Below the pieces are notes generated by a model. It was not told the DNA's origin. It did not search any database and saw only the letters and a program-made list of their open reading frames with translations. Below are positions 42,005-53,261 of a DNA stretch of 64,000 bases, piece after piece. The stretch covers positions 1,479,050 to 1,543,049 of the forward strand of contig RPFO01000050.1 of the NCBI GenBank assembly GCA_009746045.1, given 5' to 3'. The position numbers and the translations under genes are program-made. The DNA comes from Mesostigma viride. Taxonomy: Eukaryota; Streptophyta; Mesostigmatophyceae; Mesostigmatales; Mesostigmataceae. Every line of letters begins with the position of its first letter. Positions within the stretch are counted from its first letter, which is position 1.

Positions 42005-43568
42005 ATGATCGAGGCAGTGGCAGAAAGGCTGGCCAACAAAATTGATGGCCGTGACCTGGAACAGATGTGCAGGCATGTCAGGAAGCACTGTGAAGCGTGC
42101 CAACTGCATGCACCTAAACCCAAGAGATGGCATGTGGCCACCCCACCACTGGCTAGAGGAAAGCTAGTAGGGGATGTGATACACGTGGTGAAGGACACGG
42201 TGTATTACTTGGTCCTAAAAGATGCCTGGTCTAGGTTTGTGGCGATAGAACCCTTGCCAGGCATGGCCAATGAACAACTGCACAGAGCCCTGCTGATTGC
42301 ACTAGCACGGTATCATCCTCAGGAAAAATTAATGCTGGATCAGCAGTTCACGTGGATACAAGATTATCCTGATCTGCCCAAGATAGACATTGCTGGGGCT
42401 CAAGATCATGAACGCCAGGGGATGATTGAACGTACCATGCGTGCTATCAGGGACCTAATAAAGAAAAATGAGTCCAGGACAGCAGAGTCTGGGAGCTATG
42501 CTGATAGGACAGCGTGGGCAGCTGAGGTGTGCAGAACTCTGAACACCAAACCCCTCATGTCTTCTCCTTTTGGTGAAATCACATCAATTGGCCTGCAATC
42601 AGGCAGCTACTCTCAGGAGGTAATAGACCACTACAACACGCAAAGGCAACACTTGGCCAAGTTGCTGGCAAAAAAGGACAAAAGTAATGCCAGGCCTGTG
42701 TTTGAAGTGGGGGATCAGGTACTCTACTACAGGGAGGGGGACGGGAATAAAGCCCACTCTGGTAGATGGCATGGTCCAGCTGAAATCATTAGGTTGTCAG
42801 AAACAGGTGACACGGTGACTATTCAGCATCACAGAGAGCGAATGATTGGCAAGCATAGACTGAAGCTTTATTACCCTCCTTTGGCATACGTGTCAGGGGT
42901 AGAATTCTTGGACATGGATTCAGAGCCTCAGTCTGGTGGGTTGGTTTCACCCAGTGAACTGGCCAGGGACATAGCTGATGCAAGCAACACAACCATAGAC
43001 GCTCCTGTGTTCCTCAGTGGTGCAGCCCCACCACAGCCCAACGGTCCACCTGGGCAGGAGGAACGTGCCCTGGATGAGCAGCATGTCGCTCCTCCCTCAT
43101 CTCAGGAACAGCCACACAAAGCAGCAGATCCTGTTGTCCCCAGGAATAAATTTGCTGAGGCTCTAAAAGCTCTACATAGAGCACACACTGCCAAGGCACA
43201 AATGGCAGCAGGTGCAGCACAAGTCAATGCTGTGGGCGATTCTAACCAGGATCCCAGTATTCTGGCAGTAGACACACAGGCACAGGTGAGCATCATCAGT
43301 GCACTAGCTGTATCTGGCCTAAGTCTGCAACGCTCGCCATGGGCTAGAGTGTCAGATTTTTCAGGCAAAACAAAAATGGCAGTCAAAGGCCAAGTGCTGA
43401 TTCCCATTCTGGGTGTGCCCACTCCCTTCCAGGTAGTAGAGGGCTACAAGGGGAATGCACTGCTAGGGGAACCATTTGTCTCATACCCTGGAGTAGTCAT
43501 CTCAGCTGGGAAGTTGAGCGTGACTGGGGTGGGGCAGGTCACCCTGGACCACTTCAAAATCCCTTTAA
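42005..43568 (+). CDS. Element C integrase and retropepsin-like domain
   Basis: The HH-CC finger (HVRKHCEACQLH) leads into a DDE core: GDVIHVVKDTVYYLVLKDAW (first Asp near 42173), second Asp in MLDQQF (42338), Glu in GMIERTMR (42428). The last two are only about 29 residues apart. A GDQVLYYREGD..WHGPAEI chromatin-type C-terminal domain follows. Near 43271 lies AVDTQAQVSIISALAV and near 43458 LLGEPFVSYPGVV, the two signatures expected of a retropepsin, with Gln in place of the usual Gly after Asp-Thr. The frame is then cut by the piggyBac insertion. Confidence 0.8.
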
Positions 43569-43879
43569 CCCCTAAACCGTCCTCGTGCCGATTTTCGACT
43601 GCGAGTTTTTCTCATGCCTCACATTCGGCATGAGTTTGTGCGCCCTGTAGGGATTTGGCGGGAGGGTTTTGGCGGGAACCAACTAGACCACCGAAAAGAT
43701 CTAGATTCACTCTATCCGTAGGACACTTGTCTGACCGTATTTGACCACCGTATCAGGGTGGAAACCCTGGTCAAAGTCAACAGGGTACCCTGGTGCATGC
43801 AGGTTTGGGCGGTAAAAAAAATTGACAAAAACGTACGAAAACGAAGGATGCGAAAAAAGGGGGGAGCGCGGACGTAGAC

Positions 43880-44490
43880 ATGGCGGACGAAATGCAGGCA
43901 GATATACGGACTTTCAAGGTAAAGAAGGGCATTTTCATGGCAGTGCCTGTGGAAAAATTCGGACGAGACTGGGCGATAGAGCAGTATGGGGAAAAACAAA
44001 GCGAGGTACGTTTGCCGGGCAAGGTAGTGACAGTGAACAGGTCCGGAGATGGTGCACGGTGCTATTTCCCGGACGACAAGCTCACGTACCCATTCACCCG
44101 TGAGCAGATTTTCATATATTCGTGCAGCTCAGATGAGTACGAAGCTCTAGTGAAAGAATGCGCCGCCAGGAAGGTCCCAACGGCAGGTAGCAGTGACGAT
44201 GATAGCGAGCAGGGCCAGGATAGCGATTCTGACGCCGGCGAGGACGACGACGACAAATCCGAGGATATCGAGCTGCCCACACCGGTCAAGCGACGCGAGC
44301 CGGGGAAGCGCGCTGTCGGCAACCCGAAGAAGAACCCAGCCATCAGCCACGCCCCGAAAAGGCGCCGTCAGACCAAGGCGGCGGCCAGCGAGAGCGTTGT
44401 CTCGGACGCTTCCGATGACGACTTTGTTTACCAGAAGGGTGCGGAGGGTCCGGTGCCGAGCGGTGAGGCTGAGCTCGATGATTCGTTTTT
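43880..44490 (+). CDS. piggyBac-like transposase, N-terminal part
   Basis: MADEMQADIRTFKVKKG opens a region with a chromo/SH3-like look (RLPGKVVTVN), an acidic Asp/Glu/Ser run, and a basic nuclear-localisation-like stretch (AKRRRQ-type). A frameshift at a T5 run near 44486 moves the protein to the next frame. Confidence 0.7.
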
Positions 44491-44815
44491 CCTAACGACA
44501 CTCCTGCCACTGAGGAGCCAGCCGAGACTGTCTGGAAATCTGGTTTCGGCAAGCCAGGTGTGTTTCCTTTTCCCGATACTCCGGTGCTGTCGCCGATGAC
44601 GGGTACCGCCTGCTATCAAAACCTTTCCCCTGCCCAGCTCGAGTTTGGGCCCCTCGGGCTGTTCTCCCTTTTCTGGTCCCAACGTGATGTCGTGGCCAAG
44701 ATTGTCAAGGAGACCAACGACTATGCTGAGCTCAAGGGGGCGGGCAAGCCAGGTGAGCGTGAGTGGCACCCCTTAACAATGCATGAGATGGGCAAATTTC
44801 TGGGTGGAGCAGGTG
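44488..44815 (+). CDS. piggyBac-like transposase, DDE_Tnp_1_7 start
   Basis: Continues as PNDTPATEEPAETVW, then FGPLGLFSLFWSQRDVVAKI, VKETNDYA and WHPLTMHEMGKFLG. This is the conserved N-terminal block of piggyBac transposases (F..LF, eTN.YA, W..LT..E...FLG). The frame ends at the core deletion. Confidence 0.8.
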
Positions 44816-45062
44816 CTGTGCCAACTGTGCTGCGCGCAAGGCAGGAAGCACAAGACCTCGGTCATGTGCGAGCACTGTGACATGGCGTTCTGCAGCAACA
44901 GCGAGCGGAACTGCTTCGGCCTCTTCCACTCCGGGCAGGTGGAGGGGCTGGACTTCAACGTGACGAAGCAGCGGGTATGGCAGCGCCTCTCCCAGCGTGG
45001 CGAATGCGCCAAGAATTTCAAGGGCGCCACTACCACGAGGGGTCAGCAGCCACCACCCGGAA
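44816..45062 (+). CDS. piggyBac-like transposase, C-terminal Cys-rich finger
   Basis: In another frame: VLCQLCCAQGRKHKTSVMCE and CDMAFCSNSERNCFGLFHSG, the C..C..MC..C...C...C...H pattern of the piggyBac C-terminal finger. It directly follows GKFLG, so about 350-400 residues of the catalytic domain are deleted. Confidence 0.8.
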
Positions 45063-46390
45063 GCTCAAGGGGGTGGCGCGGCGCCGCCATCTCAGGGCGG
45101 AGCATGTCCGCCTGGGATATAGTCCTACGGAGGCTGACTAAGAATGCTAGCATTTGTTGCCTACGTGGCATGGCGTTTGGCCTTTCCTGCCCGCGCTCAT
45201 GCGCGCCGTGTATCACCATGGGCCGGCATGGTTTGAAGTGTGTGTTATTGTTTCATGGACCCACCTGTGCATGTGTTATTTGGTTTCATGTTGTTAGCCT
45301 GCATGGGTTATTGTTTCATGGTCATGTCTTATTAGCTTTCATGTTTATGCATAACTTGTGCAGTTTGAAAATCTGCTCCGTGATGGTCACAGTGCCACCT
45401 ATTTCTAGTTGGCAATTTTCAGTGTTACTGCATGCATGGTCCCTTGGTCACTAATTTATCTAGGAGTGCTGGGATGTTTTGACTTTGTGTGCAAGGTCCA
45501 TCATGCATGTAAAAATAAGTACCACAGTATCAGCGGGTCTGCAAGCATTTACGCTTATTGTGGCATATATTTGTGCCACATAGGAGCTGGAATAAACATA
45601 ATCATGCATGTTTCATGCTTACCTATCATTTCCATGTTCAAAACTGCACTAGGATGTTTATTCTAGCCCCCCCAAACTGGTCACTCAGAATAGTCACCAG
45701 CTATTTTTAGCATTATCTTGTGGGTCCCTGGGTGAAACAAGACATGTAAGTGTTTGGATGTAGTGCTTGGGTACAGTTGCAGTCCCCCCTGAAATACTAG
45801 GGTGAAATCCAAGGTATACGTGCTCCATCATGTATGATAAGGTTGTGAACCCCGTACTCGCGGCCCGCGCGTAGTCGTCTCCAATCATATCCGGCAGGGA
45901 CCTGTAGTGGTTATGGCAGGTATTGGTGGCACACAGGTTGGAATAAGTGTTAGCATGCATGTTTGCCCATACTCCATGCTTGCATATCGTTTCCATGTTC
46001 AAAACTGCACTAGGATGCCTATTTTAGCCCCCCAAAAACTCGCGACTCGAAATAGTCACCAGTTATTTTTAGCACCAGCTGATGGGTCCCTGGGGGAGTT
46101 ACAATTTTTAGTGTTTGTATCCCATCCTAACTAAAAAATCTATCTACAAAACCAACCCCAGGGTCAACTCATTGAGGAAAGGGGTCTATCATCCATTATA
46201 AGGGTGTCACCGCGCACACTCACCGTACCCCCCTGAGGGGGGGGCTATTTATAGAGCAGGGGGGGCTAGCACTGGGACCACCCACTATACCTCCAGGTGG
46301 GCCCTAATATGGTTATGCTTGGTTCCTAGTATGGTCTAGAAAAAATAATTAGGCTGAATGGGGGCACCTGTGGCATACTGTGCAACTCGT
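45063..46390. other. piggyBac element 3' non-coding region
   Basis: No gene. It contains a degenerate internal duplication (45600-45740 and 45952-46095, sharing CATGTTCAAAACTGCACTAG). Confidence 0.7.
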
Positions 46391-46431
46391 GACTCATTTT
46401 AGTCACGAGTCAAAGACGGTTGAGGGGTTAA

Positions 46432-47000
46432 CACACATCAGTGATGGCATGGAGGCAGCCATCAATGCTGTTAACATAAAATACCTCCCAGGTCAGGAAC
46501 CCTGTGTTGATTCCCTCATTCATTCTCAGAAGCTACCACCCTCTGCGTTTGGGCTTGGTAGATGGGACATTGCGTCCATGTCTCCCTTGTCCTATGATGA
46601 TGTGGTCAAAGACTGTCAAACGCAGATTGGTTTTCTGAAATGGATGGAAGCCTTTAACAGGGCTAGAGAGGAATGGGTTTGTCCTGATCCACGTAGTAAG
46701 TCCCAGGTACCACCTGTAACACCGATTGCGGCACTGCCACAAGGGGCCAGAAAGCTCAGACTGAAGTTTGTCTGCAAGCATAAACCCCAGGCAGATGGGA
46801 CACCTCCCATTTTTCATGCCAGACCTTGTGTCACGGAGTTCAGGGGCTCCACTGAGCTAACAGAGGCTGAACTATATACCCCTGGTATTCAGCAGACGTC
46901 TCTTAAGGTCCTGTTGGCCACTTTCCTTCACCATCTGAATGCTGGTAAGGACTACGTGTGTAAAGCCACTGACATTAAGCGAGCCTTCCTTAAAGGCAAC
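46432..47000 (+). CDS. Element C reverse transcriptase, N-terminal part
   Basis: Resumes after the piggyBac with THISDGMEAAINAVNIKYLP, LKFVCKHKPQADG, ARPCVTEFRG and IQQTSLKVLL, ending DIKRAFLKGN where the gypsy LTR begins. Same order and spacing as 62501 and downstream in element D. Confidence 0.85.
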
Positions 47001-47186
47001 TGTTACGTCCTGGCTCGACTCTATCCCAAACATCTCGCCTAACCTTACCTAAGCTAGTGATGAGGCACCTACCTTGGAGTGAGGAGCTATATTGGCTATA
47101 AGACCTAGGACGCGACGACGCTGCTTCTCAATGCATTCCCTTATAATACACCATATACCGAATAAAACCAGGGTACTACGAAGGAA

Positions 47187-49145
47187 TCGGGGTTCTTTGA
47201 ACGGAGTTTCTTCTATACGTGAATGCGGGAACAAGAGGCCGCTGGATGAGCGGCTTATAGGTCGTAGTGTTTACTCGTAGCTGTTTGGCTAGAGCTTTTG
47301 TGATTAGTAGATGCAATATAGGGCATGGTTGAAAAATGAATTAAATAAAATGTGCGTTCCGCGCTTGGGTTGATTATACCCGGGCGGAACGGGGCGTGAG
47401 GTGCAGTGCCCCTGAAAAGAACAACCTACGCATTATTTAATACTAGCCGTGCAGATTCGGGATATTCTACCCCCGGTCTGTACGGTTAGCGTCTTACTAG
47501 CATCCACTAAACATAAGGGTTTAATGACGTCAGTTAGCTAGGGATAAGGGAGGTTTTGCGACTAAAAGCCGCTCTGGCTGGTTTTGTCGGCCTCTTTCTT
47601 TGCTCGTTGTCGTTGCGGCGGCAGCCGCAGCTATGGGTGCTGCGGAGCAAAATCCCAAAAGCACTGGTTGCACTGGCCACTTGGCCAGTGGTGAGACTTC
47701 CAGTTGTTAACCGGCCAGGCGTAGTTCCTCGCTCGGTTAACTAAAAGAAAAGAAAATGATTACCTCCGGTCCGCACCTTTTCCCCAGCTTGGGGTCTTTG
47801 GTGGGCCGGATGCCGTGACAGGTGCTCAACTGTCGCTTGGTCGGCCCAGTGCGCGAGCTGGTGCTCCGTACCTGGGGATGCTTGCACCCCGGGTTGGAGC
47901 CGGATGGCTGGCACTGGCGACCCGTGTCTCGGTCCGCGGCCTGCGGCTTTTTCTTCGGAAATTGCTGCTGGCCAGCAAACTTTGCAATTGCCTTCCGCCG
48001 AGGGGGGGTGGTTGGGGCTGGGGACGGCGATGGGAAAAGCGCCTAAGCTAGAAATTTTTTCCCCACGCATAGAAACCTCGGGGGGAATGCGGTCTTGGCT
48101 GAACGGACTCTCGTTCAGCCAGGTGCCTGGGGCTGTGGCCTCGGGCATCCGGGCTGGCGGGGCCTGGGCTAGGTCCACGTTTTTTCTCGAAGCACCCCGG
48201 GTCTATGGGGAGACGGCCATAGCGGTACCGACTCGGGGCCCCGAGAGGGGTCATGATAGGCTGGCCGTGCGCAATCGCAGTGCAAATGCGCTGGGCCTTT
48301 TTGGGCCTGGCCATGCATCCACAGCCGCCGGGCACACGCCTCCCGATGTGGGGGGGCTCCCGTTTTGCGGCAGGGCGGTCACTTGTGACAACGAGCAAGG
48401 TGGAGTGCGGCTTCAAGGGAAAGCCAGGGCGGGGGTGATTGGGCAACGTACTTCATGAAGGGCCTTGAACGGCGTGCCTCCGGGCATGTCAATTAGTGTC
48501 ACATGTATGCTTCCACTTATTGTTTTAATGAAGATGCTGGTTTTTGTGGGAGCTACGTGGGACATGAATCGGGGTTCTTTGAACGGAGTTTCTTCTATAC
48601 GTGAATGCGGGAACAAGAGGCCGCTGGATGAGCGGCTTATAGGTCGTAGTGTTTACTCGTAGCTGTTTGGCTAGAGCTTTTGTGATTAGTAGATGCAATA
48701 TAGTGCATGGTTGAAAAATGAATTAAATAAAATGTGCGTTCCGCGCTTGGGTTGATTATACCCGGGCGGAACGGGGCGTGAGGTGCAGTGCCCCTGAAAA
48801 GAACAACCTACGCATTATTTAATACTAGCCGTGCAGATTCGGGATATTCTACCCCCGGTCTGTACGGTTAGCGTCTTACTAGCATCCACTAAACATAAGG
48901 GTTTAATGACGTCAGTTAGCTAGGGATAAGGGAGGTTTTGCGACTAAAAGCCGCTCTGGCTGGTTTTGTCGGCCTCTTTCTTTGCTCCCCACCCACCCAC
49001 CCGTGTCTTGGTTGCCTCTAGGGCAACGTACTTCATGAAGGGCCTTGAACGGCGTGCCTCCGGGCATGTCAATTAGTGTCACATGTATGCTTCCACTTAT
49101 TGTTTTAATGAAGATGCTGGTTTTTGTGGGAGCTACGTGGGACAT
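47187..49145. mobile_element. Tandem pair of GAA-flanked units inside the gypsy LTR
   Basis: Unit 1 (47187-48565) and unit 2 (48569-49145) both begin TCGGGGTTCTTTGAACGG and end AGCTACGTGGGACAT. GAA lies before, between and after them (47184-47186, 48566-48568, 49146-49148); the uninterrupted LTR at 59391 has a single GAA. Unit 2 is unit 1 with its middle (about 47607-48440) reduced to 34 bp. No terminal inverted repeats; class not assigned. Confidence 0.8.
47607..48440. other. Extra middle segment of unit 1
   Basis: GC-rich sequence absent from unit 2. Minus-strand frames contain scattered Cys/His and basic residues but nothing I can name. Confidence 0.4.
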
Positions 49146-49536
49146 GAAACAATACTACACTGCCGTGACCCAAGCCTATATGTGTTAATTCATTTAACAC
49201 ACGCCGAGTGCCATTCACGAAGGACAACTGCTGCATAAATGATCGCCGACAGGCGTGTATGCTCGGGCCGACATCGACCCTCGCCCACAGGACCAACGCA
49301 CGTCCACAAGGTTCACACGCAGGATAAAAGGACCACTACTAAAGTACGCAGCGCGGCGCGACTGCACCGAACCACCATACTGTACAATTGCCACGTCACA
49401 AGGCCCGGTACCGACCGGCCAAAAGGTCCTTACTACACGTAAGCCTAGGAAAGTCAGCGAACTGCTCCGGAATGGCTGAGGCAACAAGGGACCTAATTTA
49501 CGTCCGTAACAACAACAAAAGTTACGCGACGTAACA

Positions 49537-49547
49537 CCTCCCCCCCC
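49537..49547 (-). other. Polypurine tract of the gypsy element
   Basis: GGGGGGGGAGG on the minus strand adjoining the 3' LTR. The same 11-mer also occurs at about 53668, 56137 and 58787 inside the element. Confidence 0.75.
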
Positions 49548-49908
49548 ACAAAGGTAGGGAGCCCTCTCCCTACGCACAGGGAGGAAACCAAGGGATAGGA
49601 AACCTAATGCACCCAGCACACACCAACACAATCGGCAGGCCATCCAAGATACAAAGCACCAACGTATTAACTCGGTCTCCACCACCACGCCGGGAGGTGT
49701 AGGGTTAACCAGCACCAAGCCTGGTGGTAGGTTCCCCTAACTGCCTGGAACAGAGTCCTTGCCGGGGGGAACGGCACTGGGCAGGACACACAGAGTAAAC
49801 AAATCAGTACCAAGGACCAAGAACGACCAATCAACTGGCCAGAATATGAGGGCGACTCTATATACCGGAGGGACAACACCCTCAGGTCGGGCCTAAGGCC
49901 CTCTATCT

Positions 49909-51868
49909 AGTTGCCATCAGTCTGGTAAGTGCCACGCGAGGCCAGCAGAACATCCAGATACGCATGGTAGTGGGCCACATCATCGGCATTGTCATGCCTA
50001 TCTACAGTGAGGAAAACATCGGCCCACACGCCATCAGGAAAAAGACCCAGAAAAACCCAGTAATACCTATGCTGCGTAAGAACGACCTGGCCACGGGCCT
50101 AGTCCAGGAAACCACAGGCAAAGAGGCGTAGGAAAGGCTCTACCGCGATCAAGCAGAGAGCCCGCAGGAGTAGGCGATGATACCGGATCCGAGAGCGCAA
50201 ACCCGTCGGGAAGAACAGATCTACCAGGGGCTCCACGTCAGACGGCCACATCCGGATGTGCCGAACCTCATGGAAGCGCCACCGACGGGCACACTGTCGC
50301 GACCCAAACGTCTCGAGGTAGTCGCTAGCGCGAGGAGGAGGATGGCCACGGGAGTCCAGACCCTGGCCCGGGATGGGCGCTGGACGACGGGCATCCCACT
50401 CTAGGATGGGCTGGAGAACCGTGCTGTACGTAGCACCCGGCACCGCAGGAAACTCTACCGTAAGGGCAGCTGAGGCCATAATGCCCAGAGGCGGAGGGTA
50501 AGCCCACTGGAACCCACCGTAGGTGTCCAAGTCATTGTGACGCCTAGCCCAGCGATACAGAACGCGCCGAACCAGGATCTCGCCCTGGAACGCAGGATCA
50601 GCTAAAATAACCATAGTGAAAGGAGGCCGATCAGTCTCAATGGGTAGGCCACGGTCCCGCGGCGCCCGACACACCTGGGAGAACCCGAGGGACATGGGCG
50701 AAATGGCAAGCTCGGCGGAGGCGCGCGGCAGGTCACACTGTCGGCAGGCGTGCGCAGACATACCGTACCCAAGGACAGGCGTGTCGCGCGACTCCGGCGT
50801 CGCATGCACCACAGAAGGGGCCCGATCCCGATCGCCCTCGGACAACTCCCGGAGGGAATCAGCAGCGCGGGTGGCGCGGGGATCAGAGCCGCTGGCCCGA
50901 ACAACCGCAGCCAAAGACCGCGGGGCCGAAGGGACAGGGGCCGAAGCAGGGGTAGGAACCGGCACAGACGCAGACGGCGCCGGTACAACAGGAGGTCGCG
51001 TCGGACCCGCTGCCGGAGGGGGTCGCGACGGACCCGCCACCGCAGCTAGCGCTCCGGTCTCCGGTGGCGGCGCACCCCCAGGCCACATGTTGAAAACAGG
51101 GCCCGTAGGGACAGGCAATCCGGCATACGACTGGTTACCATCCAAGCTCCAGTCGGGCACCTGAATCCTCTGCGGAGGACCACCCTCCCAAAGCCTGGGA
51201 AGACCGCCCGGGTCGCTAAAGAAACCCCGCGATGGCGGCGCTGACGCTGTGGGCGGCCCGGAAGCGACGACGGCGGGCGCGGCCGCTGGCTGGGGCGGAA
51301 GACTCGCGCAGAGGCGCAGGTACGTCGGTAGCAGGCGCAGAGACAGCCGGAGGCGTAGGAGCCGCAGCAACAGAAGAAACCGCAGCTACCGAGGGCTCGC
51401 ACAGCGCGGCGAAACCGTAGGCGCCGAGGCAACCGAAGGGGAAGATACAACAGACACCCCACCTGGCGTGGCTGGAGCATGCGCCTGGGCCGCCATGAAG
51501 GCCCCGAAAGCCGCGGTCAGGGACTGGATCTGTGCCTGCATCGCAGAAACAGTCGACGAGAGAGGATCAGGCTCACGATCCGAGCCCAAAGGGGTAGGCT
51601 CCACCGACGCGCGCCGGGTCGACCGTGGTGAAGACGGGACAGGGGAAGGAGCCGACACTGAGGAGGAGGACGCTGCAGGGGAGGCCGAATACTCTGGCGT
51701 GTACTGTGCCTCGACTGGTGCGTCCGTAGGGGAAGGGTCGCCAAATGCTACTCCCGCTGTCTGGTCCGCGATCTCCATGAACTCGACCGCCTGTAGGAGG
51801 TCACAGGGGTTGTCATCTATATCTGTCTCGCCCTCGCCCGGAAGCCAGGGGAACACCTCCAGTAGTAA
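49909..51868 (-). CDS. gypsy downstream frame of unknown function
   Basis: Occupies the place of the integrase core. It starts FPWLPGEGETDIDDNPCDLL, has a short helical stretch (MQAQIQSLTAAFGAFMAA), long Pro/Ala/Ser-rich regions with one or two frameshifts, then a better-structured part (RPPFTMVILADPAFQGEIL; RRVLYRWARRHNDLDTYGG). A TAG at 50099-50101 interrupts it in frame and the reading then continues (HRYYWVFLGLFPDGVWADVF). No DDE motif is seen. It may be an extra 3' ORF or a gag-like frame from another element. Confidence 0.55.
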
Positions 51869-51876
51869 GAGCGGGC
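51869..51876. repeat. hAT target-site duplication GAGCGGGC (left)
   Basis: Repeated exactly at 53254-53261. Confidence 0.9.
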
Positions 51877-53253
51877 CCGGGTTGGAAAATACGTGTGCGG
51901 GGTATAATACGTGGACTTAAAATACGCGTATTATACGTGGGGGGTATAAAATACGCGGCGGTAAAATGCGCGACAGTTTTTGTGGTCCAATTGTCAGTCA
52001 CCCAATTAGCACGCTCCTTGATGATGGTCATGCAGTTATTACAACTGAAATTTGGTGTATATGCTTATTTATTAACATCTTCCATTTATGCCCTGCAATC
52101 CTATCTGATTATGATTTGATAAATGCAGGGGGGAGCATGCTGCAACGGGAATTGTAAGGAATCAATTAATTAATTAATTGTAAGGAAAGCCATCCACTAT
52201 ATAATGGACAGAAACGAGGGTCCAGCTGTAACGGTTGTTCTTGGCCCTGAGATCCTCGACAGCCACCTGCACGCTCTCCTTCTTCTTCACGAGAAGCTCG
52301 CCACCCAACAACTTCCGAGAAGGAGGGGTGACGTGCCCTCCTCTGTACTGGACCATGCCGGCCACCATCTGCTTGAAAGAGGCGCTCTCAGCCGCATTGA
52401 AGGCAATGCCGTTCTCGATAAAAAAATTCGGCAGCCAGCAGCTGGACACCTTTCTCGTCGACGGGAACCAGCCATTTGGTGATGCTCAGCTGGCCTTTGC
52501 TGGGAACCGACGACAAGTCAGCCGGCGCAGCCCCTCCCATCTCCGCCATTGCCCTGTTCAAATTGTGCTGCTTCTTGGCGTCTGACTGCTGCGACTTGTT
52601 GTTATACATCCTGAGAAACTTGCTCCGGATATTCGGTGGAATTTTGTCGCAGGGTAACATCCCTTCCCCTGCGATTCCGGCAAAGTGTGCACGGACTCGG
52701 AATACGCTGATTGCCCCCGCCCCGTATGAGAACTTCTTGTTGCAAAATGAGCAGAACTTATTCGACACAAACTGCGTTTTGTTACTAACAGCATCTGTGA
52801 CTGCTTCTTTCTTCTCGAGAACGAAATCCCATTCAGGCCCTTTCTTCCTCATGGCTGCAAATCGAAAATGGCTGCACACTGTCGCACTGGCCTCGTCGTC
52901 GCTATATTGCATTACACCGTCAGTAGCACAGCTGGCATTTGCTGGCACACTGTTATTATGCGTTATGTACCTAGTCCTAGCTGTCTCCTACCGGCCAAAC
53001 ATTTTGCAAGGCTTGCGCTTTATGAAAAGAACTGTACGCATCTACTTCTAGTAGTAAAAATCTCAAATGTGCAGTGAGCGCGCCGCGCCCAGAACCTGGG
53101 CACCGCGCCAGTGCCCGCTGCCCGCTGGTACCCCCGAAAAATTCAAGTCCAAACCGCGTGGTCAGACGTAAAATACGCGTAAAATACGTCGAGGCCCATA
53201 ATATGCTTTATCCCGCATTTTATCGCAAAAGTGCGGCGTACAGACCAACCCGG
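51877..53253 (-). mobile_element. hAT transposon (1.4 kb), deletion derivative, inside the gypsy element
   Basis: Terminal inverted repeats CCGGGTTGG at both ends and an exact 8-bp duplication GAGCGGGC. ATACGCG-rich subterminal repeats (TAAAATACGCG) occur near both ends. It encodes only the N-terminal part of a hAT transposase. Removing it restores the gypsy reading LVARSYYW, the expected start of the integrase region. Confidence 0.9.
52174..52948 (-). CDS. hAT transposase, BED finger and DUF659 start, C-terminus deleted
   Basis: A BED-like zinc finger (CSFCNKKFSYGAGAISVFRV, then HFAG..MLPC) is followed by a Lys/Gln linker and FIENGIAFNAAESASFKQMV and TPPSRKLLGGELL, the DUF659 signature of hAT transposases. 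An A/T homopolymer near 52424 causes a frameshift between the two halves. The catalytic and dimerisation domains are missing. Confidence 0.8.
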
Positions 53254-53261
53254 GAGCGGGC
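53254..53261. repeat. hAT target-site duplication GAGCGGGC (right)
   Basis: Matches 51869-51876. Confidence 0.9.

Larger units (their letters stand above)
43565..46431 (+). mobile_element. piggyBac-like transposon, core-deleted, inserted in element C
   Basis: TTAA at 43565-43568 and 46428-46431. Terminal inverted repeats are TTAACCCCTAAACCGTC and TTAACCCCTCAACCGTC. Subterminal hairpins are present (ACTCGTGACT..AGTCACGAGT near 46386-46411). The transposase N-terminus and Cys-rich C-terminus are present, but the catalytic core is missing. A ~70-bp segment near 45600-45670 recurs at 45952-46030. Confidence 0.9.
41224..47000 (+). mobile_element. Divergent copia-like element C, truncated at both ends, with piggyBac insertion
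   Basis: It starts within gag at the edge of the GTTACC array and ends within RT at the gypsy LTR. Domain order is gag, integrase, integrase C-terminal domain, retropepsin-like domain, RT. The piggyBac-like element at 43565-46431 interrupts it; removing that element with one TTAA rejoins the frame. Same family as 61074-64000. Confidence 0.85.
47001..49536 (-). repeat. 3' LTR of the gypsy element with internal insertion
   Basis: Starts TGTTACGTCC and ends GACGTAACA, so its termini are inverted repeats. 47001-47186 and 49146-49300 match 59208-59548. About 577 bp remain once the insertion is removed. Confidence 0.85.

Noticed and set aside
47741-48458. Genes in the GAA-flanked unit
   Set aside because: Overlapping frames on both strands in GC-rich DNA with no recognisable domain; absent from the sister unit.
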